DNA of 64,000 bases from Collimonas sp. OK307 (GTDB taxonomy: Bacteria > Pseudomonadota > Gammaproteobacteria > Burkholderiales > Burkholderiaceae_D), in assembly GCF_900113705.1 (NCBI RefSeq), contig NZ_FOQI01000008.1:124001-188000 (forward strand), written 5' to 3'. How positions within the stretch are numbered: the first letter of the stretch is position 1; the number at the start of each line of letters is the position of its first letter. The notes beneath the pieces were generated by a model, which was given only the letters and a program-made list of their open reading frames with translations, was not told where the DNA came from and did no database searches. The position numbers and the translations under genes were made by a program. Of this stretch, positions 7,758 through 16,246 are shown piece by piece.

Positions 7758-7774
7758 TATAGAAGGGAACTATA
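7758..7774. promoter_or_regulatory. LysR-type operator candidate TATAG-N7-CTATA
   Basis: Perfect 5-bp inverted arms with 7-bp spacing fit the T-N11-A pattern of LysR boxes. The dyad sits in the divergent gap, just ahead of the LysR start and 65 bp before the hydrolase start. Confidence 0.45.
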
Positions 7775-7838
7775 GCCTAGTTTATCTTTAATTGGCCGAC
7801 TCCTATCATTTGCCAACCACACAAAAGAAGGAGTCACC

Positions 7839-9059
7839 ATGCCAACACGAATTCCAGCCCTGAATTCTTTTGAATCATCCGCAGCACTACAAAAACGCCT
7901 GGATGCGGCCCTGGATTCAGCTTTGCATGAGCAACGGCTGGTCGGCGCCGTAGTCCTGGTTGCGCAGGACGGCAAGCTGATTTACCGCCGTGCGGCAGGT
8001 TTCGCCGATCGCGAGGCCAGGCGCCCGATACATGACGATGCGCTGTTTCGGCTGGCTTCAGTCTCCAAACCCATCGTTTCCGTTGCGGCCATGGCGTTGG
8101 TGGGGCAGGGGCGGCTGGCGCTGGACGACACTCTTGATCGCTGGTTGCCCGAGTTCCGGCCGTGCCTGGCGGACGGCAAGGCAGCGCAAATCACAGTGCG
8201 GCAATTGCTATCCCATACGGCAGGTTTGGGTTACCGTTTTTTTGAAGCCGACGAGAACGGCCCTTATGCCCTGGCCGGCGTTTCCGACGGCATGGATGAG
8301 TCCGGCATCACGCTGGCTGAAAACTTGCGCCGAATCGCCAGCGTGCCGCTGCAATATCAGCCGGGCAAGGCATGGGGATATTCGCTGGCGACCGATGTTC
8401 TTGGCGCAGTAATTGAAAGTGTCTGCCAACTGCCGTTGGGTGAAGCTGTGCAAAGCTTGGTGACTGTACCTTTGGCTTTGCGCGACACCGCTTTTTTTGC
8501 GCTGGAACCGGCGCGTTTGAGCAGCGCTTACGTGAACGATGCGAGCCACGGCATGTCGCCCCGACGCATGCAGGAGAGCGATACCGTTTCGCCTTTCGAT
8601 GGCGCAGTGGGAATCCGCTACCAGCCAGCTCGCGCGCTCCAGGCCCATGCGTTCCCGTCGGGCGGCGCCGGCATGATTGGCAGCGCCGGCGATTTCCTGC
8701 AGCTACTCGAACTGTTGCGTGAAGGCGGCCGCGATTTGTTGCCGCGCTCGCTGGTCGATGAAATGGCAAAGAATCATACAGGCGATCTGGAGCTGCCGAA
8801 TGCGCCCGGGTTTGGCTTTGGACTGGGATTCTCTGTGTTGCGCGATCCGCTCGCAGCAAATTCGCCAGAGTCGGTCGGCACCTGGCGCTGGGGTGGCGCC
8901 TACGGCCACTCCTGGTTTGTCGACCGTACTCGTGGCCTAAGCGTGGTTGCCTTTACCAATACCTTATACGAGGGCATGTCCGGCCGTTTCGTGAATGATG
9001 TGCGAGATGCCGTTTATGGCTGCCAGACCGCTGTGCAAATCGCGGAGCGTGCAGCATGA
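7839..9059 (+). CDS. Serine hydrolase, class C beta-lactamase/EstB-like family
   Basis: The 406-residue protein has the penicillin-binding-like fold of the beta-lactamase/DD-peptidase/esterase family. The S-x-x-K motif is SVSK (Ser74, Lys77) and the second motif is Tyr181-Ser-Leu, in place of the usual Y-x-N. There is no signal peptide, so it is probably a cytoplasmic esterase or peptidase rather than a true beta-lactamase. AAGGAG precedes the ATG. Its stop overlaps the start of the MFS gene (ATGA), so the two are translationally coupled. The divergent LysR is the probable regulator. Confidence 0.88.
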   Translation: MPTRIPALNSFESSAALQKRLDAALDSALHEQRLVGAVVLVAQDGKLIYRRAAGFADREARRPIHDDALFRLASVSKPIVSVAAMALVGQGRLALDDTLDRWLPEFRPCLADGKAAQITVRQLLSHTAGLGYRFFEADENGPYALAGVSDGMDESGITLAENLRRIASVPLQYQPGKAWGYSLATDVLGAVIESVCQLPLGEAVQSLVTVPLALRDTAFFALEPARLSSAYVNDASHGMSPRRMQESDTVSPFDGAVGIRYQPARALQAHAFPSGGAGMIGSAGDFLQLLELLREGGRDLLPRSLVDEMAKNHTGDLELPNAPGFGFGLGFSVLRDPLAANSPESVGTWRWGGAYGHSWFVDRTRGLSVVAFTNTLYEGMSGRFVNDVRDAVYGCQTAVQIAERAA

Positions 9060-10270
9060 AAGCCGTCGAGTTTCAAACAGTCGAGCCGATTGCGCCGGAT
9101 GCGCCAAACACGGTCGCTACCGGCTTGCCATTGGCAGGACTGCTGGCGCTGGCGATGGCGGGATTCATCACCATTCTCACTGAAGCTTTGCCGGCTGGCT
9201 TGTTGACGCAGATCAGCAAGGATCTGGCAGTATCGGAATCGCTGGTCGGCCAGCTTGTCACGATTTATGCCATCGGCTCCTTGCTGGCGGCTATCCCGCT
9301 GGTTGCCGCTACGCGCGGCTGGCGCAGGCGTCCATTGCTGCAAACCGCGATCGGCGGCTTCTTTATCGTGAATACGATCACCGCGCTCTCCGATAACTAT
9401 GCGCTGACAATGGTTGCGCGCTTTTTTGCCGGAGTGTTCGCGGGTTTGCTGTGGGCGCTGCTGGCCGGGTTTGCCAGCCGAATGGTGGCAGATTCTCTCA
9501 GGGGACGCGCGATTGCGATAGCCATGATCGGCACTCCGCTGGCGTTGTCGCTTGGCATTCCGCTTGGTACCTTGCTCGCTAGCTGGATTGGTTGGCGCTT
9601 TACGTTTGGCGTAATGAGCCTGTTGACCTTGATTCTGCTGGTTTGGGTGCAATCGGCGGTGCCGGATTTTGCCGGCAAGGCCGCCAGCAACGAGCTCAGG
9701 GTTGACAAGGTGTTCGGCATGCCTGGCGTTAAAGCGATATTGGGCGTCACCTTCGCCTTTGTGCTGGCCCATACGATTCTGTACACCTACATTGCGCCAT
9801 TCCTTGCGCCGACGGGCATGTCGGATCGCATCGATCTGGTGTTGTTCGTTTTTGGCGTCATGGCGTTTGTTGGCACCTGGGTGATCGGCGTCGGCATCGA
9901 CCGCTGGTCACGCCGCCTGGTTCTGCTCAGCGTTGTCCTCTTCATTCTGGCGTCGGTGGTGCTCGGTGCCTGGAATCTGAATCCGGCTGTAATTTTCATC
10001 AGCGTCGGGGTATGGGGGCTGGCCTTCGGCGGTGTGCCCACCTTGTTCCAGGCTGCCTCTGCCAATGCGACCGGCGAGGCGGCGGATGTCGGCCAGGCGC
10101 TGATGGTCACTGTGTGGAATCTGGCGATTGCCGGCGGCGGAGCGCTGGGCGGTTTTCTGCTGGATACCTACGGCGCGTCAAGCCTGCCATGGGCTTTGTT
10201 ACCATTCTTGCTGCTGGCCGGGTTCATGGCGTGGCGCGCATCGACGCATGGCTTTCCGGCCAGCGCGTAG
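9056..10270 (+). CDS. MFS transporter, DHA1-type drug/sugar efflux family
   Basis: A 404-residue major facilitator with 12 predicted membrane segments. The N-terminal half has the efflux-type sequence GFITILTEALPAGLL and a GRR-like turn after helix 2-3 (AATRGWRRRPLL). It resembles AraJ/YdhP-type DHA1 exporters. It starts within the last codon of the hydrolase gene and is presumably cotranscribed with it, which suggests export of a compound the hydrolase acts on. The substrate is unknown. Confidence 0.88.
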   Translation: MKAVEFQTVEPIAPDAPNTVATGLPLAGLLALAMAGFITILTEALPAGLLTQISKDLAVSESLVGQLVTIYAIGSLLAAIPLVAATRGWRRRPLLQTAIGGFFIVNTITALSDNYALTMVARFFAGVFAGLLWALLAGFASRMVADSLRGRAIAIAMIGTPLALSLGIPLGTLLASWIGWRFTFGVMSLLTLILLVWVQSAVPDFAGKAASNELRVDKVFGMPGVKAILGVTFAFVLAHTILYTYIAPFLAPTGMSDRIDLVLFVFGVMAFVGTWVIGVGIDRWSRRLVLLSVVLFILASVVLGAWNLNPAVIFISVGVWGLAFGGVPTLFQAASANATGEAADVGQALMVTVWNLAIAGGGALGGFLLDTYGASSLPWALLPFLLLAGFMAWRASTHGFPASA

Positions 10271-10327
10271 CAATGAACGCAACAACGAACGCAACACCGA
10301 ACATCTGCATTGATCCTAGGTGGAACG

Positions 10328-11230
10328 CTAGGCGGAGAAATAGTCGGCATAGACTTTGGACACCCATTCAACGAACACCTTGACCCTGGGTGCCAGCTGG
10401 TGATGGGATGGGTATAGCGCCAGAACAGGCAGCTCGGGACAGGTTTGATCTTTCAATACCGCTACCAGCTGACCTGTCTGCAAGTATTTTTCTACCCGGA
10501 AGCGCGGCACCTGGATCAGGCCGAATCCCAGTAACGCGCACTGTGTGTAGCTATCGGCGCTGTCGACTGCTATCCAGCTGCCGGTTTTGTACTCTTTTAC
10601 CTGGCCGTCTTGCAGGAGAGTGAAGGGATATTGAATATTATGATTGCGCGTAAAAAAGCCGACCGCCTGATGGACACCAAGGTCTGCCGGGACCAGGGGA
10701 GTGCCGCAGCGAGCCAGGTATTCCGGGCTGGCGCAGATAACTTCCGGCAAGGAGGCGAGTCGTTTCGCCACCAGCGAGGAATCCTTGGGTACGCCGACCC
10801 GCACCACGCAATCGATGCCTTCGCCGACCAGATCGACCAGCCGGTCGCCGCTGCTGATCGCTATGTCCAGCCGCGGATAACGTTGCCGAAATTCTGCCAG
10901 GCGCGGCAAGATGATCTGGGTCGCGTGCGTGCCGTGCAATCCCAGGCGCAGCACACCGGTCGGATTCGCTGAGCTAATGTCGAGCGAGGCTTCGGCATCC
11001 TCCACGTCCGCCAGGATCCGGCAGCATCGCTCGTAAAATCCGCGGCCGTCCAGTGTCGGCTTTACGTTGCGCGTAGTGCGTTCCAACAGTCGTACCCCGA
11101 GCCGCTGTTCCAGTTCCTTCATGGCGTGGGTGGCGGTTGCCCGTGGAATCTCCAGCAATCCTGCGGCCTTGGTAAAACTGCCCAGATCAACGATCTGGGT
11201 GAAGAGACGCATCGCTTCAAGCCTGTCCAT
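10328..11230 (-). CDS. LysR-family transcriptional regulator
   Basis: A 300-residue LysR protein. The helix-turn-helix occupies about residues 1-60 (MDRLEAMRLFTQIVDLGSFT, then ELEQRLGVRLLERTTRNVKP) and the effector domain follows from about residue 90. It is convergent with the MFS gene ending at 10270 and overlaps the end of the upstream acetyltransferase gene by 14 bp, so it is read through from that gene. The target is not evident. Confidence 0.9.
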   Translation of the reverse strand: MDRLEAMRLFTQIVDLGSFTKAAGLLEIPRATATHAMKELEQRLGVRLLERTTRNVKPTLDGRGFYERCCRILADVEDAEASLDISSANPTGVLRLGLHGTHATQIILPRLAEFRQRYPRLDIAISSGDRLVDLVGEGIDCVVRVGVPKDSSLVAKRLASLPEVICASPEYLARCGTPLVPADLGVHQAVGFFTRNHNIQYPFTLLQDGQVKEYKTGSWIAVDSADSYTQCALLGFGLIQVPRFRVEKYLQTGQLVAVLKDQTCPELPVLALYPSHHQLAPRVKVFVEWVSKVYADYFSA

Positions 11231-11750
11231 GGCCGGATTCCCAGTCGCTGCGAGTCATGGCGTAGACAGAGGTATCCATGTCATACCATCTTTCGATGCC
11301 TTGAAACTGCATTCCCAGGCGTTGCATGACGCGGGCCGAACCGGCGTTCTCCTGATGGCATACTGCGCACAAGCTATCGCCGCCAACCGTCTCGAATGCG
11401 AACGCCGCCATCCGGCGCGCCGCCTCGGAAGCTAGACCTTGACGCCATTTATCCTGGCGGAGACGCCAGGCGATTTCCAATGGATTCGCAGTATTCCCTC
11501 CTAAATATTGAATGGCACCGGAGCCGATGATTTCTTCGGTATCAAGCTCGATGAAACTCCACCATGAAAATCCCCATTCGGCCCAGCGTTTCTTGACGCG
11601 GGCAATCGCCGCAGCGGTATTCTCAAGCGTTTCCGGCTTGCCGGTAATGTAGCGCATCACTTCCGGATCGCGGTTAACCGCGTTCAGGCCTGCCAGGTGG
11701 GAGTCGTTGAACGGTTCAAGGCGCAGGCGCTGCGTGGTCAGTATTGTCAT
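11217..11750 (-). CDS. GNAT-family acetyltransferase (RimJ/RimL-like)
   Basis: The protein starts MTILTTQRLRLEPFNDSHLAGL, the usual opening of RimJ/RimL-type acetyltransferases. It has the acetyl-CoA loop region near GLASEAARRMAAFAFE and the closing sequence VMQRLGMQFQG. The substrate could be an N-terminal amine or a small molecule. In-frame ATGs at 11798 and 11852 exist, but homologous proteins usually begin at TQRLRLE, so 11750 is chosen; no strong ribosome site helps. It overlaps the LysR gene downstream by 14 bp. Confidence 0.85.
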   Translation of the reverse strand: MTILTTQRLRLEPFNDSHLAGLNAVNRDPEVMRYITGKPETLENTAAAIARVKKRWAEWGFSWWSFIELDTEEIIGSGAIQYLGGNTANPLEIAWRLRQDKWRQGLASEAARRMAAFAFETVGGDSLCAVCHQENAGSARVMQRLGMQFQGIERWYDMDTSVYAMTRSDWESGHGQA

Positions 11751-11936
11751 ATGGATTGTCTGGCTATCAATTGGTGAAATTGTAGAGAGGGTGGTCATCA
11801 ATACCCAAAGTCGATCGTGTTGGATCGTGCCACGGATAGCGTCGCAAAGCAATTTTGAGATTTACATGCCAGGGCCAGGCGTATTTGACCAGGAAGCGTA
11901 ATATGGTATATCCGACAGGATGAAAGAGCGGCAGAT

Positions 11937-12068
11937 ATGAAGTCTACACTTTGGAGCGCTATAGCCATCGCCTTGATGGTGGCCGCGGTAGTGAGTTCTT
12001 ATGTTGAATATCACTGCGGAGCAATCCATAACGATACTACTTCTGTCCAGTGGGGCAGGCCGGATTGA
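11937..12068 (+). CDS. 43-residue single-span membrane protein, unknown
   Basis: The short frame reads MKSTLWSAIAIALMVAAVVS and continues with SYVEYHCGAIHNDTTSVQW. It has one hydrophobic helix (about residues 4-22) and a short polar tail with a single Cys. It ends 11 bp before the ICMT-like gene, on the same strand, which suggests an operon. The ribosome site is weak (AAAGAGCGG). It could be a leader-like peptide or a small envelope protein. Confidence 0.4.
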   Translation: MKSTLWSAIAIALMVAAVVSSYVEYHCGAIHNDTTSVQWGRPD

Positions 12069-12079
12069 ATTATTGAAAA

Positions 12080-12757
12080 ATGAATAGGCTGAACTTTCGC
12101 GAATTTCGATCCAGCTTGCTTGGCGCCATCGTCATGGCGCTACTCCTTTTTGTGCCCGCCGGGACCATCGATTACTGGCAGGGATGGTTGTTCATGGCCG
12201 TCTTTGTGGGAGCCACGACGGCCATCACGGTATACCTGGCGATCAAAGACCCAAAGCTTCTGGAACGGCGCATGAGCGCGGGGCCGACGGCAGAAAAAGA
12301 ACCGGTCCAAAAAATCCTGATGTTTTTTGCGATGGCAGGATTTATCGGCTTGCTTGTTTTTCCCGCATTCGATCATCGCTTCGGATGGTCACCGGTGCCG
12401 GCATATATATCCCTGGCGGCAGAAGTACTCATCCTGGTCAGCTTTTTCCTGGTCTTCATTGTGCTCAAGGTAAATACCTACGCTGCCTCCACGATTCAGA
12501 TAGCCCAAGGTCAGAAGGTGATTTCGACCGGGCCGTACGCGCTCGTGCGGCATCCCATGTATGCCGGAGCGCTTCCTTTGCTTATCGGTATGCCGCTTGC
12601 GCTTGGCTCGTGGTGGGGGCTGTTCGTTCTTATATTGTTCGTGCCGGCTCTTATATGGCGCCTTCTTGATGAAGAAAAATTCTTGCAGAAAAATTTGGCC
12701 GGGTATGCAGATTATTGCCGGAAGGTTCGCTACCGCATGGCGCCTTTTATTTGGTAG
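12080..12757 (+). CDS. Isoprenylcysteine carboxyl methyltransferase-like membrane protein
   Basis: A 225-residue membrane protein of the ICMT/PEMT methyltransferase family. There are five to six hydrophobic segments. The conserved C-terminal region contains GPYALVRHPMYAG (about residues 153-166) and a final acidic and aromatic block (DEEKFLQKNLAGYADYCRKV), which bind S-adenosylmethionine in the family. Bacterial members act on unknown lipid or small substrates. It sits just behind a possible 43-residue membrane protein and converges with the methyltransferase gene at 12775. Confidence 0.88.
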   Translation: MNRLNFREFRSSLLGAIVMALLLFVPAGTIDYWQGWLFMAVFVGATTAITVYLAIKDPKLLERRMSAGPTAEKEPVQKILMFFAMAGFIGLLVFPAFDHRFGWSPVPAYISLAAEVLILVSFFLVFIVLKVNTYAASTIQIAQGQKVISTGPYALVRHPMYAGALPLLIGMPLALGSWWGLFVLILFVPALIWRLLDEEKFLQKNLAGYADYCRKVRYRMAPFIW

Positions 12758-12774
12758 TGTTCTACCAATGCAGT

Positions 12775-13593
12775 TCAGCATTCGATAGCGATAACGTGCG
12801 CCTGAATCTTGCCGTCCACAGGGCCACGTCCAAACTTTTGTGCGATGGCTTCCGCGGCGATGTCGGTTGCTTCGTCTAGCCGTGACTTGCCGTGCGCCTC
12901 GATTTCGCTACGTAGTGGTGTCCCTTGGCAGTATGCGGTTGCAGGGATCCGCGGAGACGTTGCCTGGCTGCGCGCCGCGACAGTACTAGTGTGGGCGGAT
13001 GAACGGAAGCCGCCAGCTTTCAGATCTCGCGCAATGGTTGCCAGGTCGTGGTAGCCATGGGGCGTACGATTCAGGAAGCGCGGAGGATCTTCGGGAAAGA
13101 GAGATTGGAGTGCGGTCGAAACGCAGTGAGCGAACTCGTTCTCCTCGATTCGATCCCATACGTTGAAAATGAGAAGGCCACCTGAGCTAAGAACACGGCG
13201 CGCCTCCGAAAACGCCTTCGACTTGTCGGGAAAGAACATGACTCCGAACTGGCACACCACGGCGTCAAATGCGGAGTCCTCGAACGGCAGTTGCATGGCA
13301 TTGGCCTGACGCCATTCCACGGGGCGCTTGGTCCCGACCTCGGAAGCCAGGTCCAGCATCGGCTGATTGAGGTCCGTAGCAACGATGGAGACGCTTTCCG
13401 GTAGCACGGATGCCAAATTGCGAGTTACAACGCCCGTGCCGGCGGCAATTTCGAGTACGCGGGTAAGGGGCCGCGAAGCTATCCGATTTACCAGGTCCGC
13501 AGCATATGGTGCAAAGATCATCGGAACGAGATACTTTTCATAGAGCGTCGGGATTGAGCCAGTGAAGGCTTTGTCGGTATCGGGACTGTTCAA
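12775..13593 (-). CDS. Class I SAM-dependent methyltransferase (TTG start)
   Basis: A 272-residue methyltransferase. Motif I is VLEIAAGTGVVTRN, motif II is near VSIVATDLNQPML, and motif III is FDAVVCQFGVMFFP. The chosen start is the TTG at 13593, because AAAGGAG lies 6 nt before it and the following NSPDTDKAFTGSIPTLYEKY matches the usual N-terminus of this group. Upstream ATGs would add unrelated residues overlapping the cupin gene. It lies 46 bp behind the cupin gene on the same strand, so they probably form an operon. Confidence 0.85.
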   Translation of the reverse strand: MNSPDTDKAFTGSIPTLYEKYLVPMIFAPYAADLVNRIASRPLTRVLEIAAGTGVVTRNLASVLPESVSIVATDLNQPMLDLASEVGTKRPVEWRQANAMQLPFEDSAFDAVVCQFGVMFFPDKSKAFSEARRVLSSGGLLIFNVWDRIEENEFAHCVSTALQSLFPEDPPRFLNRTPHGYHDLATIARDLKAGGFRSSAHTSTVAARSQATSPRIPATAYCQGTPLRSEIEAHGKSRLDEATDIAAEAIAQKFGRGPVDGKIQAHVIAIEC

Positions 13594-13639
13594 GGTGTTC
13601 TCCTTTGCGTCACGGTCACAATGACAGGGGTTGAACGTC

Positions 13640-14101
13640 TTACCGGGCGGTTGTTGCCCCCTGCGACGCCACAACCAATCCATATCGGGACATGACGCCT
13701 AGCAGTTTTTCCCGGTCAGGTGGCCCACCCGCGTTGACAATGGCCCCGACATCGCGAAAGTACTGGGCGCCGATATCGGGTGTCAGCACTATCAGCGCCC
13801 GGGCTTTTTCACGGTGTGGATTGCTGAATTGATGGACTGACCCGCGAGGTGTGGACATCCACTCTCCTGCGCCCAGGTCGCGCTCTGCGCCATCTACCGA
13901 GTACCGAAGCTTGCCCTCCAACACATACACGCACTCTTCGTTGTCCGTGTGGCTATGGGGTGGCGGAACATTGGAATTCGGTGACACGCTCAATTCAAAG
14001 ACGCCCATGCCGCCAGTGGCGGTGCCGTCAATGAGATACCGGATGCTGATTCCACCGATCTGGATCAATTCCTGAGCTGATTCCGCAACATTGGATGTCA
14101 T
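13640..14101 (-). CDS. Cupin-domain protein
   Basis: A 153-residue single-cupin protein. Motif 1 is PPPHSHTDNEECVYVLEG (two His and a Glu as metal ligands) and motif 2 is PRGSVHQFSNPH, giving a plausible His3-Glu metal site. Such proteins act as small dioxygenases, isomerases or sensors. The reaction is unknown here. It is the first gene of a two-gene unit with the TTG-start methyltransferase. The ribosome site is AAGGAGATCGGA, directly before the ATG. Confidence 0.87.
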   Translation of the reverse strand: MTSNVAESAQELIQIGGISIRYLIDGTATGGMGVFELSVSPNSNVPPPHSHTDNEECVYVLEGKLRYSVDGAERDLGAGEWMSTPRGSVHQFSNPHREKARALIVLTPDIGAQYFRDVGAIVNAGGPPDREKLLGVMSRYGLVVASQGATTAR

Positions 14102-14305
14102 TCCGATCTCCTTGTCCGATCAAGTTTTTGCGGGTGTGCGTATCGCCATGAACAGCATCAACAACATGCCGCAAAGCACGCCGATATGCTTTTACTTGTT
14201 GCAATACGAGACTAGCCCGTGAATATCGAAATAGCAAGGTGGCGATATGCCGCCGGGAAGGTTTAGTGCTCGGCCAAAGGGCAACTTCAATACCAATACG
14301 CAATT

Positions 14306-14345
14306 TCCGCACTAACTCCGCACTAACTCTTAAAATGCGGAGTTA
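14306..14345. promoter_or_regulatory. Tandem 11-bp repeat and 10-bp inverted repeat upstream of ParB-like gene
   Basis: The 11-bp unit TCCGCACTAAC occurs twice in tandem (14306-14316, 14317-14327). Within it, TAACTCCGCA (14313-14322) pairs perfectly with TGCGGAGTTA (14336-14345), giving 10-bp arms and a 13-bp centre. The cluster lies 65 bp before the ATG of the ParB-like gene and is a good candidate for its autoregulatory site. The rest of the 309-bp gap (14102-14410) shows nothing recognisable. Confidence 0.5.
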
Positions 14346-14410
14346 CCGTCTAGCGTAAAATTGCAGTGGTACGTACACTACTTGCGCGCCCATTTTATTT
14401 CTTTTGATCA

Positions 14411-15232
14411 ATGACCAACACGAACGCCATCACCATCAACGAAGACCTCCGCGCTTACATCGATCCACTCACCGAAGATGAATATACCGCGCTGGAACGC
14501 AGTCTGTTGTCCGAAGGCTGCCGCGATGCGCTGGTGTTGTGGGGCGATCTCCTGGTGGACGGGCACAACCGCTACGGTATCTGCCAGAAGCATGAGATTC
14601 CGTTCAAGACCATGCAGAACCAGACGTTTCAATCCATGGAAGATGTGCATCTGTGGATGATCGATAATCACCTTGGGCGGCGCAGCGTATCGGATTTTCA
14701 GCGCGGCGTGCTTGCGCTGCGCAAGAAAGAGATCGTTTCGGCGCGCCAGGCGCAGACGCAATCCCAGCGCTCGCCTGAAGAAGCGGACGGGGCTGAGGTC
14801 TCCGCCCTGTCCGAGAGTGAACCGCCGTGGACCCGGGAGGTCGTTGCGCGTGCCGCGCGGATGAGCAGCGCGACCCTGGGGCAAATCGAAAAAATCCAGA
14901 AGACTGCCGCGCCTGAGCTGGTTGGCGCCGTCAAGTCGGGCATTATTTCTATCAATGCGGCCGCTGCCGTAGCTTCCTTACCTAGCGAGGAACAGATAGC
15001 GGCTGTTGCCGGCGGCAAGAAAGAGTTACGCCAGGCCGCGAGGCAGGTGCGTGAGGCTCGGCTTCCGCCCAAGCCAGAGCGTGAAGCGCCGCCGAGCGAC
15101 GCCACGCCCGATCAAATCGAAATCCACCGTTTGACATCATTGGTCGCCGAACTCACCGAAGAGCGCGATCAATTGAAAAAGAAGGTGCAGCACCTGACGA
15201 TTGCGCTTTCGGAGGCACGCAGCGGACAATAA
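14411..15232 (+). CDS. Orphan ParB-like/plasmid partition-related protein
   Basis: The 273-residue protein begins with a ParB-type N-terminal region (PLTEDEYTALERSLLSEGCR, then LWGDLLVDGHNRYGIC, as in ParB/Srx domains). A helical middle (residues about 85-205) includes a helix-turn-helix-like EVVARAARMSSATLGQIEKI and VKSGIISINAAAAVASL. The C-terminus is a coiled coil (SLVAELTEERDQLKKKVQHL). Annotated relatives are called plasmid replication/partition-related proteins. There is no ParA, replicase or other plasmid gene here, so it is a chromosomal orphan, possibly a transcription factor. Confidence 0.8.
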   Translation: MTNTNAITINEDLRAYIDPLTEDEYTALERSLLSEGCRDALVLWGDLLVDGHNRYGICQKHEIPFKTMQNQTFQSMEDVHLWMIDNHLGRRSVSDFQRGVLALRKKEIVSARQAQTQSQRSPEEADGAEVSALSESEPPWTREVVARAARMSSATLGQIEKIQKTAAPELVGAVKSGIISINAAAAVASLPSEEQIAAVAGGKKELRQAARQVREARLPPKPEREAPPSDATPDQIEIHRLTSLVAELTEERDQLKKKVQHLTIALSEARSGQ

Positions 15233-15267
15233 TCCGCCGCGCATGTTTTCGTGAACGGACTAAGCGA

Positions 15268-16122
15268 TCAAGGCCGCCGCACCGCGTCGATACCAATGAT
15301 GCTGGCATCCTCGGCGCCACGTCCTGCTGAAATGAGCTGGTCCATCCTGGCGGCGATCGACGGCAATGCCGCCATCGGTCGATCACCTGTGGTTTCCAGC
15401 ATCAGGCGGACATCCTTGCGCGCCATCGCCAACTCGAAACTCGGGGTGAAGTTACCCTTTGCCATGTTCAACCCGCGACCCGCCACCATCGTATTCAAAT
15501 CAAACAGCCCAAGCAGCTTGATAGCGTCTTCACCACTGACGCCGCTAGCCTGCGCCAGGGTAAGGATGTCAGCTATCGTCGCAGAGAGGCCGATAATCAT
15601 GGCATTTCCAAACAATTTGTTGGCCGCGGCCAGGTCAGCGCGCTCGCCCATGTATTCGAGACGCCCTGTCATTTTGGCGAGATCCGCCTGGACCGATTCA
15701 AACAGTGCCTTTGGCCCTGCGACCATCATCGAGCCCTGAGCGCTGCGAGCGGCCGCTGGTCCCATAAAGACGGGGCAGTGCAGATACTTCACGCCGGCTG
15801 CACGCAAACGTTCAGCACGTTCGGCGGTGAGCGTCGGCAATGTCGTGGTGTGATCAATCAGGACCGCGTCAGGCGAAAGCCCGCTACGCGCAGCCGCAAT
15901 AACTTCGTCGACCACCGCGTCATCTTTTAGCACGATATGCACCCTTGTAGCAGGCCGTACCGCTTCGGCAGGCGTTGACGCTGCCTCCACGCCGAACTGT
16001 GCAAGGGCTGCAACTTTGTCCTGGGAGCGATTCCATGCAGTGACCGAGTCGCCTCGTTTTGAAGCGGCTTCCGCGAATGCGCTTCCGAGCAACCCGGTAC
16101 CGAGAAAAGCGATGTTTGCCAT
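15268..16122 (-). CDS. NAD(P)-dependent dehydrogenase, 3-hydroxyisobutyrate dehydrogenase family
   Basis: A 284-residue beta-hydroxyacid dehydrogenase. The Rossmann loop GTGLLGSAFAEA sits at about residues 8-19 and the family's substrate loop appears as HCPVFMGPAAARSAQG. AANKLFGNAM carries the likely catalytic lysine. Several relatives act as imine reductases or on glyoxylate-type aldehydes, so the substrate is open. AAAGGAACACGATC before the ATG supports the start. It is a single gene convergent with the ParB-like gene. Confidence 0.88.
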   Translation of the reverse strand: MANIAFLGTGLLGSAFAEAASKRGDSVTAWNRSQDKVAALAQFGVEAASTPAEAVRPATRVHIVLKDDAVVDEVIAAARSGLSPDAVLIDHTTTLPTLTAERAERLRAAGVKYLHCPVFMGPAAARSAQGSMMVAGPKALFESVQADLAKMTGRLEYMGERADLAAANKLFGNAMIIGLSATIADILTLAQASGVSGEDAIKLLGLFDLNTMVAGRGLNMAKGNFTPSFELAMARKDVRLMLETTGDRPMAALPSIAARMDQLISAGRGAEDASIIGIDAVRRP

Positions 16123-16246
16123 GATCGTGTTCCTTTTGAACTATGCCTGAATAACGGAATCTTGAAATATAACACTGGAACAATTCAGGGGTGTGCCACC
16201 GCTTGTTTTACGATGGTTGCCTATTTGACTATTGCGCTTTACCGCG

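Noticed and set aside
12775-13683. Longer start for the methyltransferase at 13683
   Set aside because: The first 30 residues would be a Trp/Arg-rich tail overlapping the cupin gene. The TTG at 13593 has a perfect ribosome site and the normal N-terminus.
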